From the NCBI RefSeq assembly GCF_900269665.1, contig NZ_LT985361.1:4734677-4798676 (forward strand): a stretch of DNA of 64,000 bases, given 5' to 3'. The notes beneath the pieces were generated by a model, which was not told the origin of the DNA, did no database searches, and worked only from the letters and a program-made list of their open reading frames with translations. This document shows positions 26,966 to 35,151 of this stretch, one piece after another. Each line of letters opens with the position of its first letter. Position 1 is the first letter of the stretch. The position numbers were made by a program, and so were the translations under genes. The DNA is from Nocardia suismassiliense. GTDB taxonomy: Bacteria; Actinomycetota; Actinomycetes; Mycobacteriales; Mycobacteriaceae.

Positions 26966-28470
26966 CCGGAACTGTTCTCGACGTCGACACCACGGTCTAC
27001 TACGACACCGCCGCCAAGGTGGCTGCGGGTGCGTCGGCCTGGTGGGCCGCCGTCGACGCGAGGTGGGCGGAGCTCGAGAAAGCTACCGACATGGCGGGCA
27101 GCTACGCGGATGCCCGTGAGTGGGCCGCCTCCTACGACCGGCGTGCGACCGAGATTCTCAAAATGGTCGAGAAGGTCGCGACCGCGGCGCACTCCTACGC
27201 CATAGTCCTCAACGAGATGGGTTACCAGCGCGCCCTCGACGAGCACGGTGCGACCATCGACGCCGGGCCCGCCCCGGTCAAGCCGCCGAAGCCGATGTAC
27301 CCGGTGCTGAGCTGTCGAATACCGCTGCCCAGCGCCGGCGGTCCTGGTCAGGGATTGGTCGACGAGGGGCTCGGTCTGGTCGAAAAGATCGGCCTCACCA
27401 TCCCCGATGGCAACGCGACCACCATCTCGAATGCTGGACTGACTTGGGACAGTGCCCGCACTTCCGAAGGGGCAGCCGCATTCCCCGGGATTCTCGAAGC
27501 AGGCGCCGTCGCATTCCAGGACATCATCGCCCCCGAAGCGGCGTTCATCGATGAGGATCTCCGAGCTCTGAAAGTTGCTGCGGAGCAGGTGCTCACAGCT
27601 ATGGGCGATCTGGCCCAGTCGTGCCGCGATCACCGCGCGGCACTCGACGAACTGCGCGACCAACTCAAGCAGCAACTGGAGATGGTCCGTGACGCGCTCA
27701 TTCAAGAGCTCGCGATCACCGCCGCAATCTCGGTCGCATCCTCCTTCATCACCTTTGGTGCCGGTGCCGCAATCGGCTTGGCCGGAGCCGCAGCCATCTG
27801 CGCCCGCTACGCGCGCCCCATGCGTACCCTCATTGAGAACTGGCAGAAAGCCCGCAATATCCGGGCCGGCGTGAAATTCGACCAAGACCTCGCCCGCCAT
27901 TCCCAAGAGCTCGATCGAATTAGCGCGCTCAAACCCAAACCGGACCCGCCCACTCTGCCGAAAAAGGACCCGATCGAGCTGCCGCCGACGCGGCATCCAC
28001 CCGGCACCGCAAAAGTCGATCTCTCGCCGACCGAGCAGGCAGCGTTGAACCGCTACGTCAGCGACGGATCGATCATCAATAAGGCGATTCGTGAGGGCCG
28101 CGAACTCACCGTCGATGAAAAGGCGTGGCTCGACAACGTCAATTCCGCACTCGATAAGATGCCGCCCTACGAGGGGATGGTAACTCGTAGAGTCGAGCTG
28201 ACCCCCGACGAGATTGCCCGATACAAGGAAGGCGGCAACATCACCGAGCAGCCGTTCACCTCGTCATCGGCCCTGCCCGACGCGGCGAAATCGGAAGCGA
28301 CGCGAAATGTGGAGTTCCAGATTATGTCCCAGAATGGTAAATATATCGGCCACAACGGCGGACTTCCCGACGAGCTGGAAGTGCTGTTCAAGTCACCTAC
28401 CCGGTTTGAGGTAATTTCTAACCAAACAATCGACGGCCGAACCGTCATCGTCATGGGCGAAAAGATTTAG
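26962..28470 (+). CDS. Type VII-type effector with C-terminal ADP-ribosyltransferase domain
   Basis: 502 aa from a GTG overlapping the esx stop. Residues ~1-110 are a WXG-like helical leader (AKVAAGASAWWAAVDARWAELEKATDMAG). A central helical part includes a Gly/Ala-rich hydrophobic stretch (ITAAISVASSFITFGAGAAI). A Pro-rich linker (KPDPPTLPKKDPIELPPTRH) precedes the toxin domain, about residues 355-502. That domain has the R-S-E layout of ADP-ribosyltransferases: Arg409 (MVTRRVEL), the Ser run 434-436 (FTSSSA) and Glu471-x-Glu473 (DELEVLF). Such enzymes move ADP-ribose from NAD+ to a target. A small gene follows at once, as expected for an immunity protein. Domain calls are by motif only. Confidence 0.85.
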   Translation: MTGTVLDVDTTVYYDTAAKVAAGASAWWAAVDARWAELEKATDMAGSYADAREWAASYDRRATEILKMVEKVATAAHSYAIVLNEMGYQRALDEHGATIDAGPAPVKPPKPMYPVLSCRIPLPSAGGPGQGLVDEGLGLVEKIGLTIPDGNATTISNAGLTWDSARTSEGAAAFPGILEAGAVAFQDIIAPEAAFIDEDLRALKVAAEQVLTAMGDLAQSCRDHRAALDELRDQLKQQLEMVRDALIQELAITAAISVASSFITFGAGAAIGLAGAAAICARYARPMRTLIENWQKARNIRAGVKFDQDLARHSQELDRISALKPKPDPPTLPKKDPIELPPTRHPPGTAKVDLSPTEQAALNRYVSDGSIINKAIREGRELTVDEKAWLDNVNSALDKMPPYEGMVTRRVELTPDEIARYKEGGNITEQPFTSSSALPDAAKSEATRNVEFQIMSQNGKYIGHNGGLPDELEVLFKSPTRFEVISNQTIDGRTVIVMGEKI

Positions 28471-28478
28471 GAGCGACA

Positions 28479-28730
28479 ATGGCAAAGGAAATCGACGGCA
28501 AGATATTCGAGGACCCGGAGGAGAACACAGACCCGCTGAGCGAAGAAGAAAAGGCTCGGATACTGGCGGCGGCCGCCGAATTCAACCGCATCCGCGATGC
28601 CATACCTCCCGAACGGCAAAGACACCTGCCCGAGAAGTTTGGAGGCGAAGACAGGCTAGGTACACCTAAAGAAGCCGAATACCTAACCCAACTGGAAGAA
28701 CGCAAAAAGCGCGGCGAGTACTGGGGATGA
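28479..28730 (+). CDS. Small protein, candidate immunity protein of the ADP-ribosyltransferase
   Basis: 83 aa, starting 8 bp after the effector stop with TAGGAGCGACA as ribosome site. It is charged and acid-rich at the start (FEDPEENTDPLSEEEKARIL) with no membrane segment or known motif. It has a helical centre (ILAAAAEFNRIRDAI) and ends EERKKRGEYWG. Position directly behind a toxin-type gene and small soluble size suggest an immunity protein, which is inference only; it could also be an export adaptor. Confidence 0.6.
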   Translation: MAKEIDGKIFEDPEENTDPLSEEEKARILAAAAEFNRIRDAIPPERQRHLPEKFGGEDRLGTPKEAEYLTQLEERKKRGEYWG

Positions 28731-28917
28731 CCGCACCGGGCACGGTCGAGGATCCGCGCCCGGCAGCTCTGGCATGAGTCGGATACACCGAGACTTGGCT
28801 GTGTTGAATTTTGTCGGCGGCCGAACCGTAGAACCACCCATTGTCAACGATCAGGCGCCACGCCGTGACCCGGCGGGCACCGCTAATTCAGTTGTGTCAC
28901 ACACGAACACGAAGTGT

Positions 28918-29823
28918 TCACGCGGTGGTCGCCCCTTGTCCCGCACCTTCATCGGTCACGGATTTCGGCTGGAGTGCCAGCATCGCGGTGAGCAGTTGAT
29001 CCCAGGTGGTGGGTGGGAGTTCGTGGCCGATGCCGTGCAGGGGGAGGAGGGTGGCGCCGGGGATTTCGCGGACCATGGCCTCGCCGTTGCCGTACGGGAA
29101 GAATGGGTCGTCGGTGCCGTGGGCGACGAGGGTTGGCACGGTGAGGGTTCCGAGGCGTTCGCGCCAGCGGTCGCCTGCTTCGACGTATGCCAGGTTGAGC
29201 AGGCTGGAGGTTAAGTTGGTGGTGCGGTCGACCATTCGGGTTGCTTGGTGACGGGCCTCCTGGCTGTCGAATCCGTTTGTGCCCGCGCGTATCCGAGCCT
29301 GTTCGACGCAGTAGTCGATCACTGCCGTTCGGTCGGACCAGTCCGGAGCGGGGGTTTTGGTCAAGAATTCTTTGATCCGGTCCGAGTGGTCGGGTAGGTC
29401 TGGGTCTGCCGGGCCGGGGGATGTTGGGCGGGTATTGATGAGGGTCAGGGCTGAGACGCGGTCGGGGTGGTCGAGGGCGGCGAGTTGACAGATCCATCCG
29501 GCGACGGAGAAACCGACCAGGTGGGCTTGCGGAAGTTCGAAGACATCCAGTAGTCCGATGATGTCCGAGGCCAAGTCGCGGAGGGCGTAGCCGGGCGAGC
29601 CGGTGGGATAGGCGGTCGAACGGCCGGTGTCGCGGATGTCGTAGCGCAGGACGAAACGGCTGGCGTGGGCCAGCCGCTCGCAGAACTCGTTTTCCCAGAA
29701 CAGTCGCGAGGTGCTCGGCAGCAGCAGCGCCGGCTGCCGCCACGACCCGAAGGTGGTCACACACAGGTCGGCGTCGCCGACGGTGACCAGGTGCTCGGGT
29801 GATCGTTGGATATCAAGCGGCAT
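28918..29823 (-). CDS. Alpha/beta hydrolase
   Basis: 301 aa. LVGFSVAGWICQLAA carries the nucleophile Ser in GxSxxG, PTLVAHGTDDPFFPYGN supplies the acid, and LLPLHGIGHELP the His, giving a complete triad. RYDIRDTGRS is the usual loop after strand 4 in soluble esterase-type hydrolases. There is no signal peptide. The substrate is not predictable. It is one of three hydrolases of this fold within 4 kb, but is only distantly similar to the other two. Confidence 0.85.
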   Translation of the reverse strand: MPLDIQRSPEHLVTVGDADLCVTTFGSWRQPALLLPSTSRLFWENEFCERLAHASRFVLRYDIRDTGRSTAYPTGSPGYALRDLASDIIGLLDVFELPQAHLVGFSVAGWICQLAALDHPDRVSALTLINTRPTSPGPADPDLPDHSDRIKEFLTKTPAPDWSDRTAVIDYCVEQARIRAGTNGFDSQEARHQATRMVDRTTNLTSSLLNLAYVEAGDRWRERLGTLTVPTLVAHGTDDPFFPYGNGEAMVREIPGATLLPLHGIGHELPPTTWDQLLTAMLALQPKSVTDEGAGQGATTA

Positions 29824-29937
29824 GGGGACTCCTCTACGGTTGCGTCTCGCAAGGAGAGACCATTTCCGCCGCGGTAACTCATCGGTCCCTGGTGTTCTTC
29901 ATGACGCCACATCACGGTCCGGAGTCCGGCTGGAGTA

Positions 29938-30777
29938 CTACGGCACCCGGGCGGCGAGGAGTAGGTCTAGGAGTTGGTGCGCGAATTCGGCGGGGGCGTC
30001 GGTGAAACCGCTGTGCCCGCCAGGGAATTCGCTGAGAGGGAGGGTGAGACGGGCCGCCAGAGTGGCGGCTGGGCGGTGGGGGAGCTGGCCTCGGGTTTCT
30101 CGGCCTGCGGCGAGGATGAGGCGGTCGGTGTGAGCGGCGAGGCCGGTCTCGTCGGGTTCGTAGGAGGTGATGGGGCGGAGTTCGTCGGCCATCATGGGCG
30201 CGGCATTGGCGTGCAGGCGGTGGAGCATTTCGGCGACGCGGGGCGGGAGGTCGGCGGGGTCGGGCATGGGCTTCATGGTGCCGCCGATGCCCTGGAGGAA
30301 GCGGGCACCCGCGGCCGCGACACCTTCGGTGCGAAACAGGGTGTAGACCTCGTCGATGAACGCCTTCTGTTCGGCGGCGTCGGGAAGTACCGCGAAGCAC
30401 GGGGGTTCGTGGGCGATGACGAGACGCAGCCGTTCGGGGTGGTGGACGAGCAGGTCCAGGGCGATGACCGCACCGCCGCTTCCGCCGAAGACGAAGGCGT
30501 CTTCCCCTGCGGGAGTAAGGGTTTCGAGCAGTCGGTAGGCGTCGTCGCGTTGCGTCGCGACCAGCTCGCTGACAGGCTCGGCGGTGTCGAGGGTGCTGCG
30601 CGAGTAACCGCGCGGGTCGAGGGTGGCGACCGTGAAATGTTCGGCCAGGGTGTCGGCGATCGGGTCGAACACGGCCGCGTCACCTCCGCTGCCGGGCAGC
30701 AGCAGGAGCAGGGGGCCGTCGCCGCGTACCTCGTAGTAGAGGGTGGCGCCGGGGACTTTCAGGGTGCCGGTTCTCAT
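29938..30777 (-). CDS. Alpha/beta hydrolase, coupled to TetR gene
   Basis: 279 aa from ATG 30777. LDPRGYSRS, the elbow VFGGSGGAVIALDL with the nucleophile Ser, and the C-terminal FPGGHSGFTDAP with the His define the fold. Its ATG overlaps the TetR stop (ATGA), so the regulator and hydrolase are co-translated. It is paralogous to the protein at 31765: both start with a TLxVPGAxLxYEVRG segment and both have a GGHxGFxD ending. It is probably the structural target of the TetR repressor. Confidence 0.85.
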   Translation of the reverse strand: MRTGTLKVPGATLYYEVRGDGPLLLLLPGSGGDAAVFDPIADTLAEHFTVATLDPRGYSRSTLDTAEPVSELVATQRDDAYRLLETLTPAGEDAFVFGGSGGAVIALDLLVHHPERLRLVIAHEPPCFAVLPDAAEQKAFIDEVYTLFRTEGVAAAGARFLQGIGGTMKPMPDPADLPPRVAEMLHRLHANAAPMMADELRPITSYEPDETGLAAHTDRLILAAGRETRGQLPHRPAATLAARLTLPLSEFPGGHSGFTDAPAEFAHQLLDLLLAARVP

Positions 30778-31364
30778 TTCTCGTCCTTCGCGTTGCTGGA
30801 CGGCCACTGCTCGAGCGTGACGTGCAGTGCGTCGATGATGCGTTCCCAGGAGGCGGCGGTATCGCGGGAGTGGCTGAAACCGCCGGTCGCCTCCAGTGCG
30901 GCGTAGCCGTGAAAAGTGCTGCGCAGCAACCGGACCGCGTCGGTGAGGTCGGGTTCGGTAAGGCCGTAGGCGCGCAGCATGCCGTAGGTGAGCTCGATGC
31001 CACGCACCGCGCCGGGGGCCGGCTCGACCAGTCCGGGCGGCACCGGCGCTTGGGTCGCGGCGTAGCGGCCCGGATAGCGCAGCGCGTACTCGCGCCAGGT
31101 GTGTGCGAAAGCGGCGAGTGCGTCACGGCCCGCGCGTCCCGCGACGGCGGTCGCGATCAGGTCGGTCTTTTCGGCGGCGGCGAGCATGGCGACCCGCGCT
31201 CGCAGCTCCTGCAGGTTCTTCACGTGGGAGTAGAGGCTGGCGTCCTTGACGCCGAACTTCTTGGCCAACGCCGACATCGTGACCTTCTCGAACCCGATCT
31301 CATCGGCGAGGTCGGCGGCCGCGCGTGTGACCCGTTCGGCGGTCAACCCGGCTCGTGCCATCAT
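30774..31364 (-). CDS. TetR family transcriptional repressor (WHG-type C-terminus)
   Basis: 196 aa. The DNA-binding part (RAAADLADEIGFEKVTMSALAKKFGVKDASLYSHVKNLQELR) contains the helix-turn-helix at about residues 25-50. The C-terminal ligand domain has AFAHTWREYALRYPGRYAAT and LLRSTFHGYAALEATGGF, the TetR_C_33 (WHG) pattern. A 34-bp inverted repeat 19 bp upstream of the start (31383-31416) is a good candidate operator for autoregulation. The hydrolase gene behind it is coupled by ATGA. Confidence 0.92.
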   Translation of the reverse strand: MMARAGLTAERVTRAAADLADEIGFEKVTMSALAKKFGVKDASLYSHVKNLQELRARVAMLAAAEKTDLIATAVAGRAGRDALAAFAHTWREYALRYPGRYAATQAPVPPGLVEPAPGAVRGIELTYGMLRAYGLTEPDLTDAVRLLRSTFHGYAALEATGGFSHSRDTAASWERIIDALHVTLEQWPSSNAKDEK

Positions 31365-31382
31365 GTGGACACCTCCTTCAAG

Positions 31383-31416
31383 CTAGTATGCCTAGTTTAT
31401 AACCTAGGCGTATTAG
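31383..31416. promoter_or_regulatory. Candidate TetR operator
   Basis: CTAGTATGCCTAG (31383-31395) and CTAGGCGTATTAG (31404-31416) are reverse complements at 11 of 13 positions, with an 8-nt AT-rich centre (TTTATAAC). GCCTAG/CTAGGC inside it is perfect. It sits between the TetR gene and the divergent hydrolase, where an operator covering the TetR promoter would be. Confidence 0.7.
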
Positions 31417-31764
31417 GTTTGGCAAGCGCCCGGCCGAGACGCTGACCGAGTCGGTCACGACTGGACCGCGCACCTATGTGACGGCTTGCGGCAGCGATAT
31501 CCAGGCGGTTCTCGGCGAATCAGGGCGATCCCGTCCCCACATGCGGCGATCCCGCCAGCCTCGATCGGCGGTTACGCCCAATGGCGCTCACGTCGGCTGC
31601 GGACGGTGATCACGCCGCTCACGCGTGACCGATCCCCTCGATCGCGGTGGGCGAGTCCATCGGTGTGCCGCGGCGATTTCGACTGTCCCCGCAGCGAGTC
31701 GATGAGTTTCGCGCCCACGCACCGTCGTCAGTCGTGAGCACGTAGCACCCGCAGAGGAGAACTC
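31417..31764. other. Upstream region of the hydrolase gene
   Basis: About 350 bp between the TetR operator and the plus-strand hydrolase. I see no gene in it. The hydrolase ATG is preceded by AGAGGAGAACTC, a strong ribosome site. Confidence 0.5.
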
Positions 31765-32580
31765 ATGACCCAGACCTCGTCCGTCGCCACCAACACCCTC
31801 GATGTCCCAGGCGCCCGCCTGCATTACGAGGTGCGCGGCAGCGGACCGCTGATCGCACTGGTCGGCGCTCCGATGGATGCCGCCGCCTTCGCCCCGCTCG
31901 CCGACCTGCTGGCCACCGACCACACCGTGCTCACCATGGACCCGCGCGGGCACAAGAGCAGCGTGCTCGACGACCCGGAACAGGACTCGACCCCCGCACT
32001 GCGCGCCGACGACCTGGCCAGGATCCTCGCCCACCTCGACGCGGGACCCGCCGTGGTCTTCGGTTCCAGCGGTGGCGCGGTCACCACATTGGCGCTGGTG
32101 CAGGCACGCCCGGAACTCGTCAGCACCGCGATCGCGCACGAGCCGCCGCTCAACGTCGTGCTCGATAATGAAATGCGCACGAGCACAGCTGATCTCGCCG
32201 CCACCTACGCCAGCGGTGACGTACTGGGCGCCTGGCGCAAGTTCTTCGCCGACGCCAACATGGAGATGCCGGAGCCGGTACTCGAGCAGATGTTCGGTGG
32301 CGACCGCGATCCGGCGCAGGTGGCCAGCGAGCGCTTCTGGTTCCTGCACGAGATCGACGGAACCGTCTGGTGGAAGCCGGATCTCGAAGTCCTGCGCGCG
32401 ACGCCGGTCCGGCTGGTTGCCGGGATCGGCGCCGACTCGACGGACCAGTTCTGTGATCACACCACGCGGGCGCTGGCCGCACGGCTCGGTGTCGAGCCCA
32501 CCCTGTTCCCGGGCGGGCACATCGGATTCGTCGACGACCCAGCGACTTTCGTCGTCCGACTGCGCGAAGTGCTCGGCTGA
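31765..32580 (+). CDS. Alpha/beta hydrolase, paralogue of the TetR-coupled hydrolase
   Basis: 271 aa. TLDVPGARLHYEVRGSGPLIALV, MDPRGHKSSVLDD, VVFGSSGGAVTTLALV with nucleophile Ser, and LFPGGHIGFVDDP with catalytic His. The resemblance to the protein encoded at 29938-30777 is clear in all these blocks, so the TetR gene is bracketed by two related hydrolases facing opposite ways. It may be co-controlled from the shared region, although the ~400-bp gap makes that uncertain. Confidence 0.88.
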   Translation: MTQTSSVATNTLDVPGARLHYEVRGSGPLIALVGAPMDAAAFAPLADLLATDHTVLTMDPRGHKSSVLDDPEQDSTPALRADDLARILAHLDAGPAVVFGSSGGAVTTLALVQARPELVSTAIAHEPPLNVVLDNEMRTSTADLAATYASGDVLGAWRKFFADANMEMPEPVLEQMFGGDRDPAQVASERFWFLHEIDGTVWWKPDLEVLRATPVRLVAGIGADSTDQFCDHTTRALAARLGVEPTLFPGGHIGFVDDPATFVVRLREVLG

Positions 32581-32671
32581 CGCTGGTGTCCTGGACGACG
32601 GTTCTGCCCGCACCGCCGTCCAGGACGTGCACCGGGCGACCTGATGAGGGTCGAGGCCGCCCGGAGTCTGG

Positions 32672-34504
32672 CTAGGTGAGGCCCCGGATGAATTCGGCCA
32701 GGTACTGACCGCTGTAGTCGGGCTTCCCGTTGTTCTGCACCGCGGCCGCGCCGATCGTATCGATGTGGGTGTAACCCGGCAGGGTCTCCACCTGGGCGGT
32801 GGCTCCGGTCGGAATCCAGGTCCCCACGCCGTACTGGACGACGCTGTCGCCCGCATAAGCGATGAAGTTCGGTTTGGTGCGACTCATGTTGTGGTAGCGC
32901 AGGTTCACCATGTTGCCGCTGCGGGCGCCGGTGAAGCCCGCGCCGAGATCGATGACCATGCGAGCCGGAAAGTACGTCTCCCAGTACGCGGTTGGCGCGC
33001 CGGTACCCAATTGCCTTGCCACGGCGTGGATGTCGGAGGTCTCCCGGCTGGGCGCCGTCCACGGCACGCCGACGACGTCGTTGTAGTTGCGCCATGTGTA
33101 GAGCACGTTCCGGTCGGTCGGCGCGACCCGCGTCTGCGGGCCCGCGCTCATCCGCAAGTAGTTGCCCAGCACCGGAACCTGGGTCGCCCCACCGCCATTG
33201 GGGAAGGTCTTCTCCTGCACCGGACCACCCGCAAGGGCGCCGACACCCTGTTGCAGCAGTGCGAAGTTGCCGGAGTTGTTGTCGATGAACGTGCCGAGCA
33301 GCGCCGTATTGGTGAACCGATAGTCGCGGATGGTGCCCTCACCGTTCGAGCCGCCGGACGCGACCGCCGCCCAGCTCTGGCCGAACATGGTGGTGAGCGT
33401 GGTCTCCACCTCCGGATCGTGCAGGTGGGCCAGCAGTTGGCTCTCCTCGTCCGGCGCGAGATGCGCGGCGAGTCCGGCGAGGCGGTAGAGCATCATCGCC
33501 TTGGTGCCGATCACCGGAACGGGGCCGAGGGTGCGCATCGGCAGCAACCCGCTGTCGAATCCGGCCTTGAGCACGGTGTTGGTCGGGCCCATGAGCGCAT
33601 TGGTGACATCGCTGAAGAACGGCGTGTTCTGGATGGCGGCCGGGTCCGAGGAGACCATCGAGTCCTGGGCGGCGAACGCGGCGCACTGGTTGTAGCCTGC
33701 GTCGGCCTGGGTGGCCGGGTTGCCGTCGAAATCCCAGTCCGAGAAGAACCCGGTGACCATCCCGCCCATCGAGATGCCGGTGCAGATGTATTTCCGTTGC
33801 CGCTCAGCCTGATCCGGCACCTCGTGCAGCATGATCTCGTACTGGTCCCTGATCACCCGCTCCACGCCGATCGCGTCGAGGATGGCCAGGTCCTGCGATT
33901 GCTTGAAGCCGGGGAAGGTGCGCCCGTCGATCGGTTTGCCGTTGAAGTAGTAGTCGACCGCGTCCAAGTAGTTCCCGGTCTGCAAGGCGTAGTCGAAGCC
34001 CGCTGTCTCATCCAAGCAGGCGCCACGCCGCGCCAGCGACCAGAACTCGATACTGCGGCCGAGGGATTTCGCCGAGCGCACCGTATTGCCCGCGACACCC
34101 TCGGAATTGACTGCGCCACCGCCCAATCCCTGCTGCTGCACGACCACCGCGTCGGCGTCGCGCGAATTCTCCGGACCGCCGACGGGCCGATAACGCAGGT
34201 ACCCGGTGCGATCGCAGGCGTCCGGGTGCGGGGGCACCCCGGCAGGCAACGGCAGCCGGAAGCTCACGTAGGACACCGCGATTCCGTCGCGCGTCGCGAC
34301 CTGCTGTTCCTGGCGGTCCGTCGCCACCGACGCCGGCGGTTCCTCGGCCGCCGCCGCCAGTCCCGGCGGGACCAAACCGGCGGCCACCACCGTCATCACC
34401 ACCGTTGCCGCCCAACCATTTCGGCGCTCGCCGCGCCGCCCACCCTGCTGTACCGACCGTCCGAGACGCCGCGCCGCATTTGCCACGGTCAGTGACGTTG
34501 CCAC
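32672..34504 (-). CDS. Secreted alpha/beta-hydrolase-like protein, unknown function
   Basis: 610 aa. After a basic N-terminus, WAATVVMTVVAAGLVPPGLAAAAEE is a signal peptide with a long n-region and an Ala-rich cleavage site near residue 53. The mature protein contains YICTGISMGGMVTGFFSDWDFDG, a GxSxGG elbow suggestive of an alpha/beta hydrolase with Ser nucleophile. LPGYTHIDTIGAA close to the C-terminus could supply the His. Several Cys (RRGACLDE, NQCAAFAAQD) may form disulfides outside the cell. I cannot name a substrate. Confidence 0.7.
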   Translation of the reverse strand: MATSLTVANAARRLGRSVQQGGRRGERRNGWAATVVMTVVAAGLVPPGLAAAAEEPPASVATDRQEQQVATRDGIAVSYVSFRLPLPAGVPPHPDACDRTGYLRYRPVGGPENSRDADAVVVQQQGLGGGAVNSEGVAGNTVRSAKSLGRSIEFWSLARRGACLDETAGFDYALQTGNYLDAVDYYFNGKPIDGRTFPGFKQSQDLAILDAIGVERVIRDQYEIMLHEVPDQAERQRKYICTGISMGGMVTGFFSDWDFDGNPATQADAGYNQCAAFAAQDSMVSSDPAAIQNTPFFSDVTNALMGPTNTVLKAGFDSGLLPMRTLGPVPVIGTKAMMLYRLAGLAAHLAPDEESQLLAHLHDPEVETTLTTMFGQSWAAVASGGSNGEGTIRDYRFTNTALLGTFIDNNSGNFALLQQGVGALAGGPVQEKTFPNGGGATQVPVLGNYLRMSAGPQTRVAPTDRNVLYTWRNYNDVVGVPWTAPSRETSDIHAVARQLGTGAPTAYWETYFPARMVIDLGAGFTGARSGNMVNLRYHNMSRTKPNFIAYAGDSVVQYGVGTWIPTGATAQVETLPGYTHIDTIGAAAVQNNGKPDYSGQYLAEFIRGLT

Positions 34505-34643
34505 GGACCGAGACCTACGTCACTGGGAGATTTGTCAGGAGTTTGCCCGATGGTTCATGCAGTTCGCCAAGATCAACGGGGAGTGGTTTCGGCGGATATG
34601 GTCCGGCCCAGACGGTCACGAAACGTGACCGTGATGCGATTGA

Positions 34644-34922
34644 TCAATCCGCTTCCTGCCCCTTCTTCGGGCAAACCTCCCTCTTGTAGACACAAAAGGG
34701 TGCTCCATCTCCCTTACAGCACTTTTCATATGACCGGCAACGAGTCGGCCCGCACTTCGTGAATTTGTCTTCCGGCGTGGAGACCGTCGTACACGCCGCA
34801 GGCCGATCGGCCGAATCGGTCAGCGAAGCATCTGCCGCGCTGGATGCACCGAATTCCAGGACCAGGACCGACAGCACGGTGGTGAGTCCGGATCGAAGTA
34901 ACCGAGAGCGGACTGTAGCCAT
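34644..34922 (-). CDS. Small secreted cysteine-rich protein
   Basis: 92 aa from ATG 34922, preceded by GGAAGGGGCGTT. A signal peptide (RSRLLRSGLTTVLSVLVLEF, then GASSAADA) is followed by a mature part of about 55 residues with seven cysteines. They are spaced AACTT, TKCGPTRCRS, EKCCKGDG, FCVYKR and VCPKKG. The CC pair and short spacing recall small disulfide-knotted secreted peptides, but I do not recognise a family. It lies alone upstream of, and on the same strand as, the large secreted hydrolase-like gene. Confidence 0.7.
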   Translation of the reverse strand: MATVRSRLLRSGLTTVLSVLVLEFGASSAADASLTDSADRPAACTTVSTPEDKFTKCGPTRCRSYEKCCKGDGAPFCVYKREVCPKKGQEAD

Positions 34923-35151
34923 AACGCCCCTTCCGAGTTGACCCTGACAGGACTGTTCGAGCTGGCCGGCCGACCACACCACGAACGACCGGCCTCAGAA
35001 CCTATTCGGAATCGCACTCACTCCGGATGGGACCACAATCGTCCGCTTGATAAGCGGGGTTGGGTACTGGTGTAGGGAACAGCACCCGCGGTAGAGGCTG
35101 GCCGAGGCACTGCCGGACGTGCGGTGAGCTGGTTTCGGACCGCGCCACCAT

